This document shows, piece by piece, positions 17,928 to 25,488 of a DNA stretch of 64,000 bases; positions within the stretch are counted from its first letter, which is position 1, and each line of letters begins with the position of its first letter. Both the position numbers and the translations under genes were made by a program. Source of the stretch: Phyllobacterium bourgognense. Its GTDB lineage: Bacteria > Pseudomonadota > Alphaproteobacteria > Rhizobiales > Rhizobiaceae. A model generated the notes under the pieces. That model had not been told where the DNA came from. It ran no database searches and saw only the letters and a list, made by a program, of their open reading frames with translations. The stretch covers positions 248,001 through 312,000 of the forward strand of contig NZ_QPJM01000005.1 of the NCBI RefSeq assembly GCF_003337575.1. Direction: 5' to 3'.

Positions 17928-18359
17928 ATGGATATCGATATCAGCGAAATTGACGGCGCCTGCCACTGCGGATCAGTACGCTTCCATGTCAGACTATCGA
18001 ATGGTCTCCACACGGCGCGCCGTTGCACCTGCAGCCTTTGCCGGATGCGTGGTGCTGTGGCGGTATCGGCGAAAGTCGGTGATCTTGATATTCTGGCTGG
18101 TGAAGAGAAGCTCAGCGTCTATCAATTCAACACGATGACGGCCAAACATTACTTCTGTTCAGAATGCGGTATCTACACGCATCATCAACGCCGCTCAAAT
18201 CCGGAGGAATACGGCGTCAATGTTGCCTGTCTCGAAGGGATCAGCCCTTTCGATTTTGACGAAGTACCCGTGAGCGACGGAATCCACCATCCGTCGGACA
18301 GCAAAAAAGCCAACAAGACTGGTCCTGTCGGCTTTTTGCGATTTGTGCGCGCGGACTAG
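17928..18359 (+). CDS. GFA/CENP-V-type zinc-binding protein
   Basis: 143 residues. Zinc ligands: ACHCGSVRFH at about residue 11, CTCSLCRM near 40 and CSECGIYTH near 80, the full set of the GFA fold. Members resemble glutathione-dependent formaldehyde-activating enzyme, but many have no proven activity. Start at ATG 17928 because GGAG precedes it and the earlier in-frame start adds unconserved sequence. Ends 7 bases from the convergent autotransporter. Confidence 0.85.
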   Translation: MDIDISEIDGACHCGSVRFHVRLSNGLHTARRCTCSLCRMRGAVAVSAKVGDLDILAGEEKLSVYQFNTMTAKHYFCSECGIYTHHQRRSNPEEYGVNVACLEGISPFDFDEVPVSDGIHHPSDSKKANKTGPVGFLRFVRAD

Positions 18360-18366
18360 ATCCCGT

Positions 18367-20913
18367 TCACCACTTGACGGTCAGGCCGATATTGCCCTCG
18401 AATATCTTCTGCTCGGCACCCTCGACATCGAACGTGTAGTCCGCCACGGCAAACGCGCTGACCTTTTCGGTAAAGTCGTGCACGATACCCGCGCCGAGTT
18501 CCAGCGAAGTCGACTCACTTTCGGTGGTGATTGCATCCGGCCCGAAGAGCACTGAGTCCGTGGTGCTGAAACCGTGCCACAGATTGGCCTTGACGTAGGG
18601 TTGGAACAAACCGGCCGAGGTCTGATATTTTCCCTGCACCCGGAAACCGAGCCGGCCCGTGAAGCCGTCATCATTGTCGAATCCGACATCGGAAAAGGCG
18701 TCCGATTGATCGTCCAGCGAGACGTTCTGCCATATGATCTGTGCCTGCGGTTCGATAGTCCAGCTTTCCGACAGCGGGATCGGGTAACCGCCTTCCAGCG
18801 ACGCGGTAAAGCCCGTGCCGTCGATATCGATGCCGGTACCGCGTTCGGAGGTCGCATCGCCGCCAAACCACGATCCCATCAAAACGCCATCCAGGTACCA
18901 TCCGCCGGGGCCGATATGCGTCCAGTAGCCGCCGAAGCTCGTCGTATCAAGATTGAGGCTGCCGACATTGACACCATTCCACCCGACCGCCTGGCCTTTG
19001 ACATCCGCGTCGAGATTCGAATAGCCGAAGAACAGACCGGCTATATCGCGATGTCCGTTGTCGTGCTCCCAGCCGATAACATCGAGACCGGCCTGTATGC
19101 CGTAGAGGTTTCCATCAATGGATGGATCAACGGTTCCATCCCAGCTTTGCTCTGTCGATTGCCCGAAAGCACGGCCCCAGGCGGCGGAGAAGTTCTCGCG
19201 CGAATTGACAACGCCCTGCTCGCCCCGTCTTTCGTGGAATGTCCCGAGCGTTGCCAGCGCGGTTTGACGCGCAGCCGGCGGCAAAGCCGAATAGAGAGGA
19301 ACCTCTTCACGGTAGAGCGGGATCGATTCACCCGGATCAGCCTCGACAGCTGTTGCGCCAGTATTGGGTGGTTCCACACCCGGTCCGGGCGGTGAGATGA
19401 TCTCTTCAGGTCCGGACTCGCTTACTGCAGCAGGAATGCTGCCTGGTAAAAGCGATGACCGAAGATACCAGTTCTCCGCCGATCCCGCGGACACACCGCC
19501 CTTGAAGAGCGCGTATTCGAAGGCACCTGCCGCTACCGAATTGCTCAGGCTGAATGCAGATGCATCGGTGGTTGCGCCGTTGACAGCCTCAACAACGAGA
19601 ATGCCGTCCTGTACGGTGCTGGCGCCGGCTCCGTCTAGATTGGTTATCGCTAGTCCGGTCGTCCCGGCCGCCGTGCCGCCGGAAATCACGAATTTGTCGG
19701 AAGCTGATGAATCATCGCCAAGCACCGTCTGCAGCCGGATCGCGCCGCCACTGCCCGTATAATTGCCAAGGACTGTAAACGTGTCGGTTGCGCCGCTCGA
19801 ACCATTGGTGAGATCGATCGTCCCTGCATTCGTCACATTGACGAGTTGCCCTGCCGCGAAAGGCGCAATTGCGGCATTGACGCCGTTGCCCGCCAACAGG
19901 GTGCTTGTTCCATCGATCGAAAAGCTGCCGGTTCCAGTTCCGCTGTCGCCAACCACGAAATTGCTGTCGAGCGTGAAGGCGGAACTGTCCGTGAGCGCTA
20001 CGTTTTCCCAGTTCACATAACGGCCGGACGCGGTAGCAGTCGTATTGGCGAAGGTCAGCGTGTCGGTGCCGGCTTCGCCGTTGATTGATGGTGTCGTGGA
20101 AAGCGTTGCCTCGGTCAGACTCTGCAATGTACCGGTATCATTGCCAGCACCGAGATTGATCGCTCCCGCGATCGTGCCCGCTGCATCCCAGGTAAATTGG
20201 TCATTGCCGCCTGTCGTCGTCACGGTGCTGCCGATTGAGCCGCCGCTGATAAAGATTCGGTTGTCGCCACTGCCGAGGTTGACAAACCCGCCAATCTGGC
20301 CGCCGGTGAGGATGAAAAGATCACGCCCCTGCGTCGCAATGACAAAGCTGTCGACGACACCGCCGGACATGCGCATTTCGTTGTTGGCCTGCTCGAGGTT
20401 GACTTCGCCGATCTGCCCGCCCGTCATCGTGAAGAAATCGCCGGCAAAGAACTGACCGATGATCCGGCCGCCGCTGACTGTTGCCGTGTCGAGTTCGCTG
20501 CCCTGCTCCACTCTTTGAACCACGCCGCCGGTCATGACGAAATTGTCGACGCCACCATTCTGGAAAATCGTGCCGTTGACCGTACCGCCGTTCACCTCAA
20601 GGCTGTCGTTGCCGCCGCCTTCGATGAGGTTGCCGTTGATTGTGCCGGAATTGATGACGACTGCATCGACGCCGGTACCGAATGTGACCGGCCCCGTGAT
20701 CGTGCCCGTGCCCCCCGTGGGAAGTGTAAGCGAATTGTTTCCGCCGGTATCCGTCAACGGTCCGCCGGTCCCGCTGTCGCAAATATAAACATCGTTTCCT
20801 GCTGTAGGGACGAGGTTGCAAGCTGCAGATGCGGGTTGATTGGTTATGGAGAGTGTTATGAAGGAAACAGAAGAAAGCCAGAAGATACGTGCATAAAGCT
20901 TGGACGACTTCAT
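18367..20913 (-). CDS. Autotransporter (type V secretion) with outer-membrane beta-barrel domain
   Basis: 848 residues. A signal peptide (residues 1-30, ending ASAAC) is followed by a passenger of about 480 residues. It is built of Gly/Asn-rich repeats such as GGNNSLTLP, GNLIEGGGNDSLEVNGGTVN and TMTGGQI, typical of a beta helix. A Pro-rich hinge at about 490-530 leads to the barrel (about 570-848), which begins ENFSAAWGRAFGQS and ends GLTVKW. The final residue is Trp rather than the more usual Phe. The passenger should be displayed or released at the surface; no protease triad is seen. Likely adhesin-like; function is inferred only from structure. Confidence 0.85.
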   Translation of the reverse strand: MKSSKLYARIFWLSSVSFITLSITNQPASAACNLVPTAGNDVYICDSGTGGPLTDTGGNNSLTLPTGGTGTITGPVTFGTGVDAVVINSGTINGNLIEGGGNDSLEVNGGTVNGTIFQNGGVDNFVMTGGVVQRVEQGSELDTATVSGGRIIGQFFAGDFFTMTGGQIGEVNLEQANNEMRMSGGVVDSFVIATQGRDLFILTGGQIGGFVNLGSGDNRIFISGGSIGSTVTTTGGNDQFTWDAAGTIAGAINLGAGNDTGTLQSLTEATLSTTPSINGEAGTDTLTFANTTATASGRYVNWENVALTDSSAFTLDSNFVVGDSGTGTGSFSIDGTSTLLAGNGVNAAIAPFAAGQLVNVTNAGTIDLTNGSSGATDTFTVLGNYTGSGGAIRLQTVLGDDSSASDKFVISGGTAAGTTGLAITNLDGAGASTVQDGILVVEAVNGATTDASAFSLSNSVAAGAFEYALFKGGVSAGSAENWYLRSSLLPGSIPAAVSESGPEEIISPPGPGVEPPNTGATAVEADPGESIPLYREEVPLYSALPPAARQTALATLGTFHERRGEQGVVNSRENFSAAWGRAFGQSTEQSWDGTVDPSIDGNLYGIQAGLDVIGWEHDNGHRDIAGLFFGYSNLDADVKGQAVGWNGVNVGSLNLDTTSFGGYWTHIGPGGWYLDGVLMGSWFGGDATSERGTGIDIDGTGFTASLEGGYPIPLSESWTIEPQAQIIWQNVSLDDQSDAFSDVGFDNDDGFTGRLGFRVQGKYQTSAGLFQPYVKANLWHGFSTTDSVLFGPDAITTESESTSLELGAGIVHDFTEKVSAFAVADYTFDVEGAEQKIFEGNIGLTVKW

Positions 20914-21267
20914 GTAATTCCCCCTATAGCGAGCATGTGATAAGGGATTGCCAATTACCCAAAGCAGTCCCCGCGACCAAACAACGATATCGGCAAGTGC
21001 AAGCTAGTTTCACATCGAAGGAGGTGCAACCCACGGTTTAATGTAAACGCACCGAACTTTATCAGTGTGGTAAATTGGCCTCACTTTTGTACACCAGAAG
21101 ACTTTAATCTTGGCATTCGGCAACAAAATATTCTTTTTGTATTACGAATTTTGGCTCCGATCAGATCAGCTCGAGTGCAAGTTGGCGCTTTTGTTTCCGA
21201 TTTGACTGCCTGTTGATATTCCGTTGTAATCGAAATAGAAGCGCATGGACTGACCGGAGAGCACACG
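20914..21267. other. Intergenic region upstream of the autotransporter and the 81-residue membrane gene
   Basis: 354 bases, AT-rich in its right half (21110-21260). It must contain the leftward autotransporter promoter and the rightward promoter for the small gene at 21268. I see no consensus promoter, repeat or credible small gene. Confidence 0.5.
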
Positions 21268-21513
21268 ATGGACCGCTACGAAACCTTCGCGACCTGGATC
21301 TTCATCGTCTTCGGTGCACTCATCATTGCCGGGCTGATGGCCTTCGCGATTACTACCACTGACAAACCTGCTTTTCTTTTCGCGCTGGCTTCCGCATGCG
21401 CTGCTTTTTTCCTTGGCTTCGCCGTGATTTTCGATCAGCCCCGGCTTTACGGATTGATTTTGTTTGTGTCGGTGGCGTTGATCGCGGCCTCAATCACGGC
21501 GATCGTGACCTGA
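21268..21513 (+). CDS. Small two- to three-helix membrane protein, paralogue of 26090-26335
   Basis: 81 residues. Hydrophobic segments at about 9-27, 34-53 and 59-79. The sequence shares the pattern FGALIIAGLMA and GFAVIFDQPRLYGLIL with the 81-residue gene at 26090. Both have identical length. No domain of known function. GGAGAG precedes the ATG. Role unknown; a membrane accessory or stress protein is possible. Confidence 0.7.
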   Translation: MDRYETFATWIFIVFGALIIAGLMAFAITTTDKPAFLFALASACAAFFLGFAVIFDQPRLYGLILFVSVALIAASITAIVT

Positions 21514-21574
21514 CGCACTGGGAAGCAATTACCTCAAGCGTCATTTCTACAAGATTTGAGTCTACGACCCAGGA

Positions 21575-21710
21575 GCTGTTAAAATTCGAGCTCTGACGCG
21601 GCGAAAATGGTGGTTTTCGAGTACCGGAGCGCAGCGTACTTCAAGGTACGTGAGCACCGGAACGCAGAAAAACGCCATTTGCAGGCCGTCAGAGTGTGAA
21701 TCTCAACAGC
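21575..21710. repeat. Palindromic intergenic repeat, copy 1
   Basis: An extended imperfect inverted repeat. CTCTGACG at 21591-21598 pairs with CGTCAGAG at 21687-21694, and GCTGTT at 21575 pairs with AACAGC at 21705-21710. The core contains GTACCGGAGCGCAGCGTAC and CGTGAGCACCGGAACG. It matches the repeat at 25031-25130. Rhizobia carry many such mosaic palindromes, so this is probably a family member. It may fold to end transcription of the flavin reductase gene, which stops inside it. Confidence 0.7.
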
Positions 21711-22236
21711 CCCTAATCTGGCGATAGGCGCCATGCCAGTAGATCAGCGGTTCGGCATTGCGGCGCAGCGTCACCGCCCTGACCCTGCCGATCAGGATGC
21801 CATGCGAATGCCGCTCTATAGCATCGTCGAGTTCGCAATCGAGCACTGCCAGCGCATCGACCAGCGCCATCGTCCCTGTGCTGAGTTCCCGCCACTCCGC
21901 ACCCTGATAGCGCTCCGCCCCCTTTTGACCGTCCCTTCCAGAAAAACTGTCGGCCACATGGCGCTGATCGTGCGCCAGCATATTGACGCAGAAGCTGCCA
22001 TGCCGCTGCAGGACTGGCCAAGAGGAGGAGGCGCGATTGAGGCTGACGATCACCGAGGGCGGATCTATGGCCAATGACGAGACTGACGTTGCAGTGAACC
22101 CCGTCCGGTCGGCGCCACGTCCAACTGTAATGACGCTCACAGCTGCCGCCAGGTGCCGCATCGAATCCTTGAACAGGTCGGCGTCTACGGTCAGCTCGTG
22201 GTGGGCCAAACGCGCCACGCTTGGAAAAATGGACAT
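21703..22236 (-). CDS. Flavin reductase family protein (FMN-binding split barrel)
   Basis: 177 residues. DSMRHLAAAVSVITVGRGAD, then GFTATSVSSLAIDPPSVIVS and SFCVNMLAHDQRHVADSFSG are the flavin-binding segments of HpaC/RutF-like NAD(P)H:flavin oxidoreductases, and a late GRVRAVTLRRNAEPLIYWHG ends the fold. It should supply reduced flavin to a partner monooxygenase, which is not adjacent. GAGGAA precedes the ATG. The last codons lie within the palindromic repeat. Confidence 0.88.
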   Translation of the reverse strand: MSIFPSVARLAHHELTVDADLFKDSMRHLAAAVSVITVGRGADRTGFTATSVSSLAIDPPSVIVSLNRASSSWPVLQRHGSFCVNMLAHDQRHVADSFSGRDGQKGAERYQGAEWRELSTGTMALVDALAVLDCELDDAIERHSHGILIGRVRAVTLRRNAEPLIYWHGAYRQIRGC

Positions 22237-22605
22237 TCATTTCCTCGTTCATTGGATTGCCGCAAACCGGCGGCATGCGAAGCAAGACTCTTGTCCTGCA
22301 TTGCAACACATCAGGCGTGCCTCGAACCAGACCGCTTTTTGCTCCGGATCGCCGCATTTGGCGATTTTGTTTTGCGCTTTTTGCACATTTCCAGAAATCG
22401 AATTCAACTGAGGCGAGCGCTGGATATCATTTGCAGCTAACTGGGGAGCCGTCGTGTTTCGTAATTGAGCAGCTTGTGGAAAATTGTTCCGTGTCCTCTT
22501 GCTTCAGCGCAAAACTTTACCTGTTAGGCATTGAGAATTGTAATCTCTATAGTGTTAATCGTGTATGGAATGTCGGAAGATGATCCCTCAACGAGGATAA
22601 TCCTG
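22237..22605. other. AT-rich intergenic region before a small membrane gene
   Basis: 369 bases with falling GC. It holds the flavin reductase leader on the left and the leader of the 47-residue gene on the right. No gene, palindrome or terminator is convincing. Confidence 0.5.
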
Positions 22606-22749
22606 ATGGCTTCAGCAGATTACACCAGCACGCGCAATTCGCCCGAGGGTATTCGCCGTTCCATGAGGGGTCGCGCCCTTGGTGTGGTACTGTTTTTGAC
22701 CGCCTTTGGGTTTCATGTAGCGGTCCTTTTCAATCTGCTGCCATCATAG
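22606..22749 (+). CDS. Small single-span membrane protein (47 residues)
   Basis: Basic N-terminal half (GIRRSMRGRALG) followed by one membrane segment of about 18 residues (VVLFLTAFGFHVAVLFNLL) ending PS. GAGG sits at the right distance before the ATG at 22606, while an upstream in-frame start has no site. Function unknown. It is followed by the candidate small RNA. Confidence 0.6.
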   Translation: MASADYTSTRNSPEGIRRSMRGRALGVVLFLTAFGFHVAVLFNLLPS

Positions 22750-22821
22750 TTCCCGCCCCCTGGTAATCCCTGTCCTAATAATCTTGCTGGCAACCGGAAC
22801 CAACGTACACTTGAAACATTT

Positions 22822-22905
22822 CTGTATGACTGGTCCCAAACCAGTCTTGGCTTAACCCACAAGCCAACATGACCCAATCCTCATGCCCCTTGAGGATTGG
22901 GTTTT
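22822..22905 (+). ncRNA. Candidate small RNA with three tandem hairpins and a terminator
   Basis: Three perfect hairpins follow one another. First: GACTGGT (22828) with ACCAGTC, loop CCCAA. Second: TTGGCTT (22847) with AAGCCAA, loop AACCCAC. Third: CCCAATCCTCA (22873) with TGAGGATTGGG, loop TGCCCCT, followed by TTTTC at 22902. Each loop shows three or more C residues, a feature of regulatory RNAs that pair with G-rich ribosome sites. A possible promoter is GGAAC at 22796 with CATT after 16 bases (weak EcfG match), or TTGCTG with TACACT 16 bases apart. The family is not identified. The 5' end is approximate. Confidence 0.6.
22873..22905 (+). terminator. Rho-independent terminator of the candidate small RNA
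   Basis: A perfect 11-bp stem with a 7-base loop (TGCCCCT) is followed by TTTT at 22902-22905. Confidence 0.9.
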
Positions 22906-22943
22906 CTGCATGAGCCGAACAGCAATCGTGAGTGGAGAAAACA

Positions 22944-23102
22944 ATGTCGATTGAAGATGCCAAACATGCGATCGAAGCAGCCATTCATAGCGGTGATTTC
23001 AAAAGTATGGGCGTGGCTGTCTTCAAGGCAATCAATGCTTTGGAGGCAAGAATCAAACGGCTTGAGGAAGATAACGAACGCAACAAGGCGAAGCTTCGCT
23101 AG
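22944..23102 (+). CDS. Small coiled-coil protein (52 residues)
   Basis: Starts ATG at 22944 with GTGGAG just upstream. The second half (ALEARIKRLEEDNERNKAKLR) has heptad-like Leu/Ile/Leu spacing and is strongly charged, so a short coiled coil is likely. No family recognised. It begins 38 bases after the terminator of the small RNA and so has its own promoter or reads through. Confidence 0.5.
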   Translation: MSIEDAKHAIEAAIHSGDFKSMGVAVFKAINALEARIKRLEEDNERNKAKLR

Positions 23103-23119
23103 ACTTTTGCCATCTGAAC

Positions 23120-23295
23120 CTTGAAATTTTCGCGATATGTGCTAGCATTTTTACAGGTTGAGTGTAGCGGTACCTTGAGCCTGCGCCGCACTGAAACGAT
23201 GCGCGATATTCTTATCCAGAGTCCAGTTTGTTAGAGCCAAATCAAGCCTCAACTCGCGAAACCCCTACCGGTCCCGGCAGGGGTTTTGCTTGTGT
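23120..23295 (+). ncRNA. Possible second short transcript ending in a terminator
   Basis: TTGAAA at about 23121 and TAGCAT 16 bases on make a fair sigma-70 promoter, and 23259-23287 is a strong terminator. No open frame with a ribosome site lies between. It may simply be the 3' end of the 22944 transcript, so the call is weak. Confidence 0.25.
23259..23290 (+). terminator. Rho-independent terminator
   Basis: AAACCCCT pairs with AGGGGTTT and CCG pairs with CGG around a GTCC loop, with one A-C mismatch; TTTTGCTT follows. It ends either the 22944 transcript or an independent small RNA. Confidence 0.8.
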
Positions 23296-23375
23296 GCTGT
23301 GCAGCGGTTATCAAGGATATTTACCCGACTAATCAATCTTTGCTCGTGCCACGGCCGATATTGTCGCTCCAGGCT

Positions 23376-23825
23376 CTAACTTGCTGTCAGCATCGCCTGG
23401 ATATCGGTGATCGGGTGATTGGTCAGGGTTTTCGGGATTTCGCTCACGATCCTGTCGGAGACTTCCTTGTGGAACTCCTGGCGCATTTCTCCGAGCACCG
23501 TCGGTGGAGCGATCACGACCAGCCGTTCAAAACCTCCCTTATGTGCGTAACCATAGAGTGCGTCGGCCACTTCCTTGGCAAATCGTTTCTTGGAAATCTC
23601 ATGCCAATCGGTGTCCTCGACAGCACTGCGGTGCGGGCTTGGTCCGTCACTGAAACGGCCGGGCCTGTCGCTCCCCTGTTCTCGTGTCGCGGGATTCGAG
23701 TGATGCATTTCATGGATGGTGCTGAGTTGGACATGCTTCATATCGTTTTCATTACGGAGAAACAGCGCCTTTTCCCCATCGGCGACGATTACCCATGTCT
23801 TTTTGTTCAAGACGATGTTGGCCAT
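23376..23825 (-). CDS. Host attachment family protein
   Basis: 149 residues. TWVIVADGEKALFLRNEN at the N-terminus and KRFAKEVADALYGYAHKGGF with RLVVIAPPTVLGEMRQEFHK further on are the conserved blocks of the family first named from an Agrobacterium attachment gene. Later KTLTNHPITDIQ ends it. It looks like a soluble nucleotide-binding-like fold of unproven role, often stress-induced. GGGAG precedes the ATG at 23825; the earlier in-frame start adds ten unconserved residues. An EcfG-type promoter lies upstream at 23944-23968. Confidence 0.85.
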   Translation of the reverse strand: MANIVLNKKTWVIVADGEKALFLRNENDMKHVQLSTIHEMHHSNPATREQGSDRPGRFSDGPSPHRSAVEDTDWHEISKKRFAKEVADALYGYAHKGGFERLVVIAPPTVLGEMRQEFHKEVSDRIVSEIPKTLTNHPITDIQAMLTAS

Positions 23826-23943
23826 CTCAAGCTCCCCTCGCCACACGTATATCAAAGGCTTTTTTCATGGGAGCTTCCTTTCATTTTCAACTTGTCGTTC
23901 AGCGACAATCAGATCGCAATTGCTGCGACCACGATAAAAAAAC

Positions 23944-23968
23944 AACGCTGGCGAATACGAGAGGTTCC
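23944..23968 (-). promoter_or_regulatory. Candidate sigma-EcfG promoter for the host attachment gene
   Basis: On the minus strand, GGAAC (23968-23964), exactly 16 bases, then CGTT (23947-23944). It is about 120 bases upstream of the start codon and reads towards it. Confidence 0.65.
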
Positions 23969-23995
23969 GATTTTCATGGGGATCGTGACCCCCTA

Positions 23996-24259
23996 GGGCC
24001 AGGACTCATTAATCTGGTCGAATGGTATGAGGCTTTTCGTTCGGATGCGAGGAGCAGAGGCGATGGAAATGTTTATCAATTTTCGAGCCTTTGCGACAAA
24101 GTAGCCGGGCGAAAAGACCATATCCTCCGGACGCCGAAACGGCTGCAAGCTGCAGGGTCGAACCGCTCGGCCGGGGGAAAGACCCCGCCCTTCACGCTTC
24201 TCCTCGCATCTTCGTGCCGTTTCAGGCGCCATTTCGATCATATTAATGAGTCCTGACCC
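23996..24259. mobile_element. Miniature inverted-repeat element (264 bp) with TA target duplication
   Basis: The left end GGGCCAGGACTCATTAAT and the inverse of the right end, GGGTCAGGACTCATTAAT, match except one base and extend as TGGTCGAATGG against TGATCGAAATGG. The flanks are TA on both sides (23994-23995 and 24260-24261), the duplication made by IS630/Tc1-mariner transposases. Inside are further inverted segments (GATGCGAGGAG in both halves). It holds no transposase gene, only an open frame read through the repeat. Its right end supplies the last codons of the membrane gene at 24243. Confidence 0.8.
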
Positions 24260-24428
24260 TAACATAATAAAGAAGTCCCGCGCCAATCGCGATGGTCAGC
24301 AGCCCTATGACGGTCCATCGTGTTTGACCGACCATGAAACTACCGCCGAGAACATTGAGACCCTGCAGCGCCCAGATTGCTCCCATGATGATAAGAAGGA
24401 CGGCAACGACAGACAGGACGCTTTTCAT
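24243..24428 (-). CDS. Small two-span membrane protein whose end runs into the TIR element
   Basis: 61 residues: two hydrophobic segments (about 4-22 and 38-57) around a short basic loop (GQTRWT). AAGAGG precedes the ATG. The last codons (GTC AGG ACT CAT TAA, plus part of the Arg before them) lie in the right terminal repeat of the element at 23996-24259. So the native C-terminus was probably replaced by RVRTH after insertion (inference). Function unknown. Confidence 0.7.
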   Translation of the reverse strand: MKSVLSVVAVLLIIMGAIWALQGLNVLGGSFMVGQTRWTVIGLLTIAIGAGLLYYVRVRTH

Positions 24429-24571
24429 GGGTCAACCTCTTTTTCAGTTGCTGCGGGATGGTTTCATTCTCGCACCATCAAGGCGGGATTAAAACACTTA
24501 TGAAACAGGCGCTGGATTTGTCGATTGGCGACTGTTAGACCTCGTTGCAAAAGCAGGGAGTTTGAATTTCT

Positions 24572-24937
24572 ATGACTGCATTGACGATCATCGTTGAATT
24601 CGAAACGCATGAAGGCCGCGAAGCGGAATTCATTGCACTAATCCGCGAGCATGCCCGCAAGACGCTAGAGGAAGAACCCGGTTGCCTGCGGTTCGAGGTC
24701 ATCAAACCCATCGAGCGCAATGGAACACCCATTGCCAACAAGGTCATGGTCAACGAACTCTACGCAAATGAAGCGGCAGTCACGGCCCATGAGAACAACC
24801 CGCGCCTCGTTAGGGTGCGGGCTGCCAATGCGCCTTTGCTCAAGTCCAGCAGGTTGATCCTGGCACAATCATTGACCGGCAAGGCAATCGAGGAAGGCTT
24901 GACGCCGCAGCAGCTGAACGCCAGCAATGACGACTAG
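24572..24937 (+). CDS. Antibiotic biosynthesis monooxygenase (ABM)-domain protein
   Basis: 121 residues. LTIIVEFETHEGREAEFIAL and GCLRFEVIKP then KVMVNELYANEAAVTAHENN match the ABM ferredoxin-like fold, used by cofactor-free quinol or heme-degrading monooxygenases. The substrate cannot be assigned. The extra 25 residues at the C-terminus are not part of the core domain. Monocistronic. Confidence 0.85.
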   Translation: MTALTIIVEFETHEGREAEFIALIREHARKTLEEEPGCLRFEVIKPIERNGTPIANKVMVNELYANEAAVTAHENNPRLVRVRAANAPLLKSSRLILAQSLTGKAIEEGLTPQQLNASNDD

Positions 24938-25030
24938 GTTTGGACGAAAGTTCAATGACATCATCGTGCAAAATGTGCGATGACTGTTCAGCGCCATTCA
25001 ACAGCAACCCTTGGAGCTTGACTGAAAATT

Positions 25031-25130
25031 CGTCAGGGCGTGGCGAAAATGGTAATTTGCGAGCACCGAAGCGGAGCGTACGTTGCGTACGTGAGCATCG
25101 GAGCGCAGCAAAGCGCCATTTGCAGCCGTC
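25031..25130. repeat. Palindromic intergenic repeat, copy 2
   Basis: Shares GGCGAAAATGGT, GAGCACCG, GAGCGTAC, GTACGTGAGCA and CGCCATTTGCA with the copy at 21591-21694 in the same order and orientation. The centre CGTACGTTGCGTACG is itself a palindrome. Similar in length and sequence to rhizobial mosaic palindromes. Confidence 0.7.
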
Positions 25131-25180
25131 CTTGGCACATTTTCGATCGGCTCTATCAAGCCGGACCGGAAGAATAGAAG

Positions 25181-25411
25181 ATGAAGAGATTGGCTCTGGC
25201 TTTCCTGCTGCCTTGCATCCTTGGGATGTCTGGTTGCGGCGCAATGCGCTGGATGAGCGAAGCGCCGCAAAACGCGTCCAGCTGTGCCGGCTGGAACAAG
25301 ATCAGGATCAAGCCGGAAACCGCAGTCTATCTTGTGAAGAACGATTTTTCCGCCAGCATAGATATCGATTCGCACAATCTCAATGGCCAGAGAAACGGCT
25401 GTTGGAAGTAG
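25181..25411 (+). CDS. Small lipoprotein, phage Rz1-like/SCxGW-type
   Basis: 76 residues. A signal peptide with lipobox LGMSGC gives a lipoprotein with Cys at about 19. The middle SCAGWNKI and the ending RNGCWK echo small phage-encoded proteins of the form CxGW...P...AHN...GCW. This suggests a captured or remnant prophage gene. GGAAG lies about 10 bases before the ATG. Confidence 0.6.
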   Translation: MKRLALAFLLPCILGMSGCGAMRWMSEAPQNASSCAGWNKIRIKPETAVYLVKNDFSASIDIDSHNLNGQRNGCWK

Positions 25412-25429
25412 CCCGCACGGCGTGTAATC

Positions 25430-25454
25430 GGAACAAAATCCCATAAACCACGTT
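25430..25454 (+). promoter_or_regulatory. Candidate sigma-EcfG promoter for the DUF883-like gene
   Basis: GGAAC at 25430-25434, exactly 16 bases, then CGTT at 25451-25454, about 35 bases before the ATG at 25489. Near-perfect match to the general-stress consensus. Confidence 0.75.
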
Positions 25455-25488
25455 CCTCCTTTCTCCACTCAAGGAAAGGATTACTGAA

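Noticed and set aside
18574-19395. Long plus-strand frame of 273 codons inside the autotransporter
   Set aside because: Antisense shadow of the barrel-coding part; no ribosome site and no recognisable motifs.
23993-24286. Minus-strand frame of 97 codons
   Set aside because: It lies almost wholly inside the TIR element and has no transposase features.
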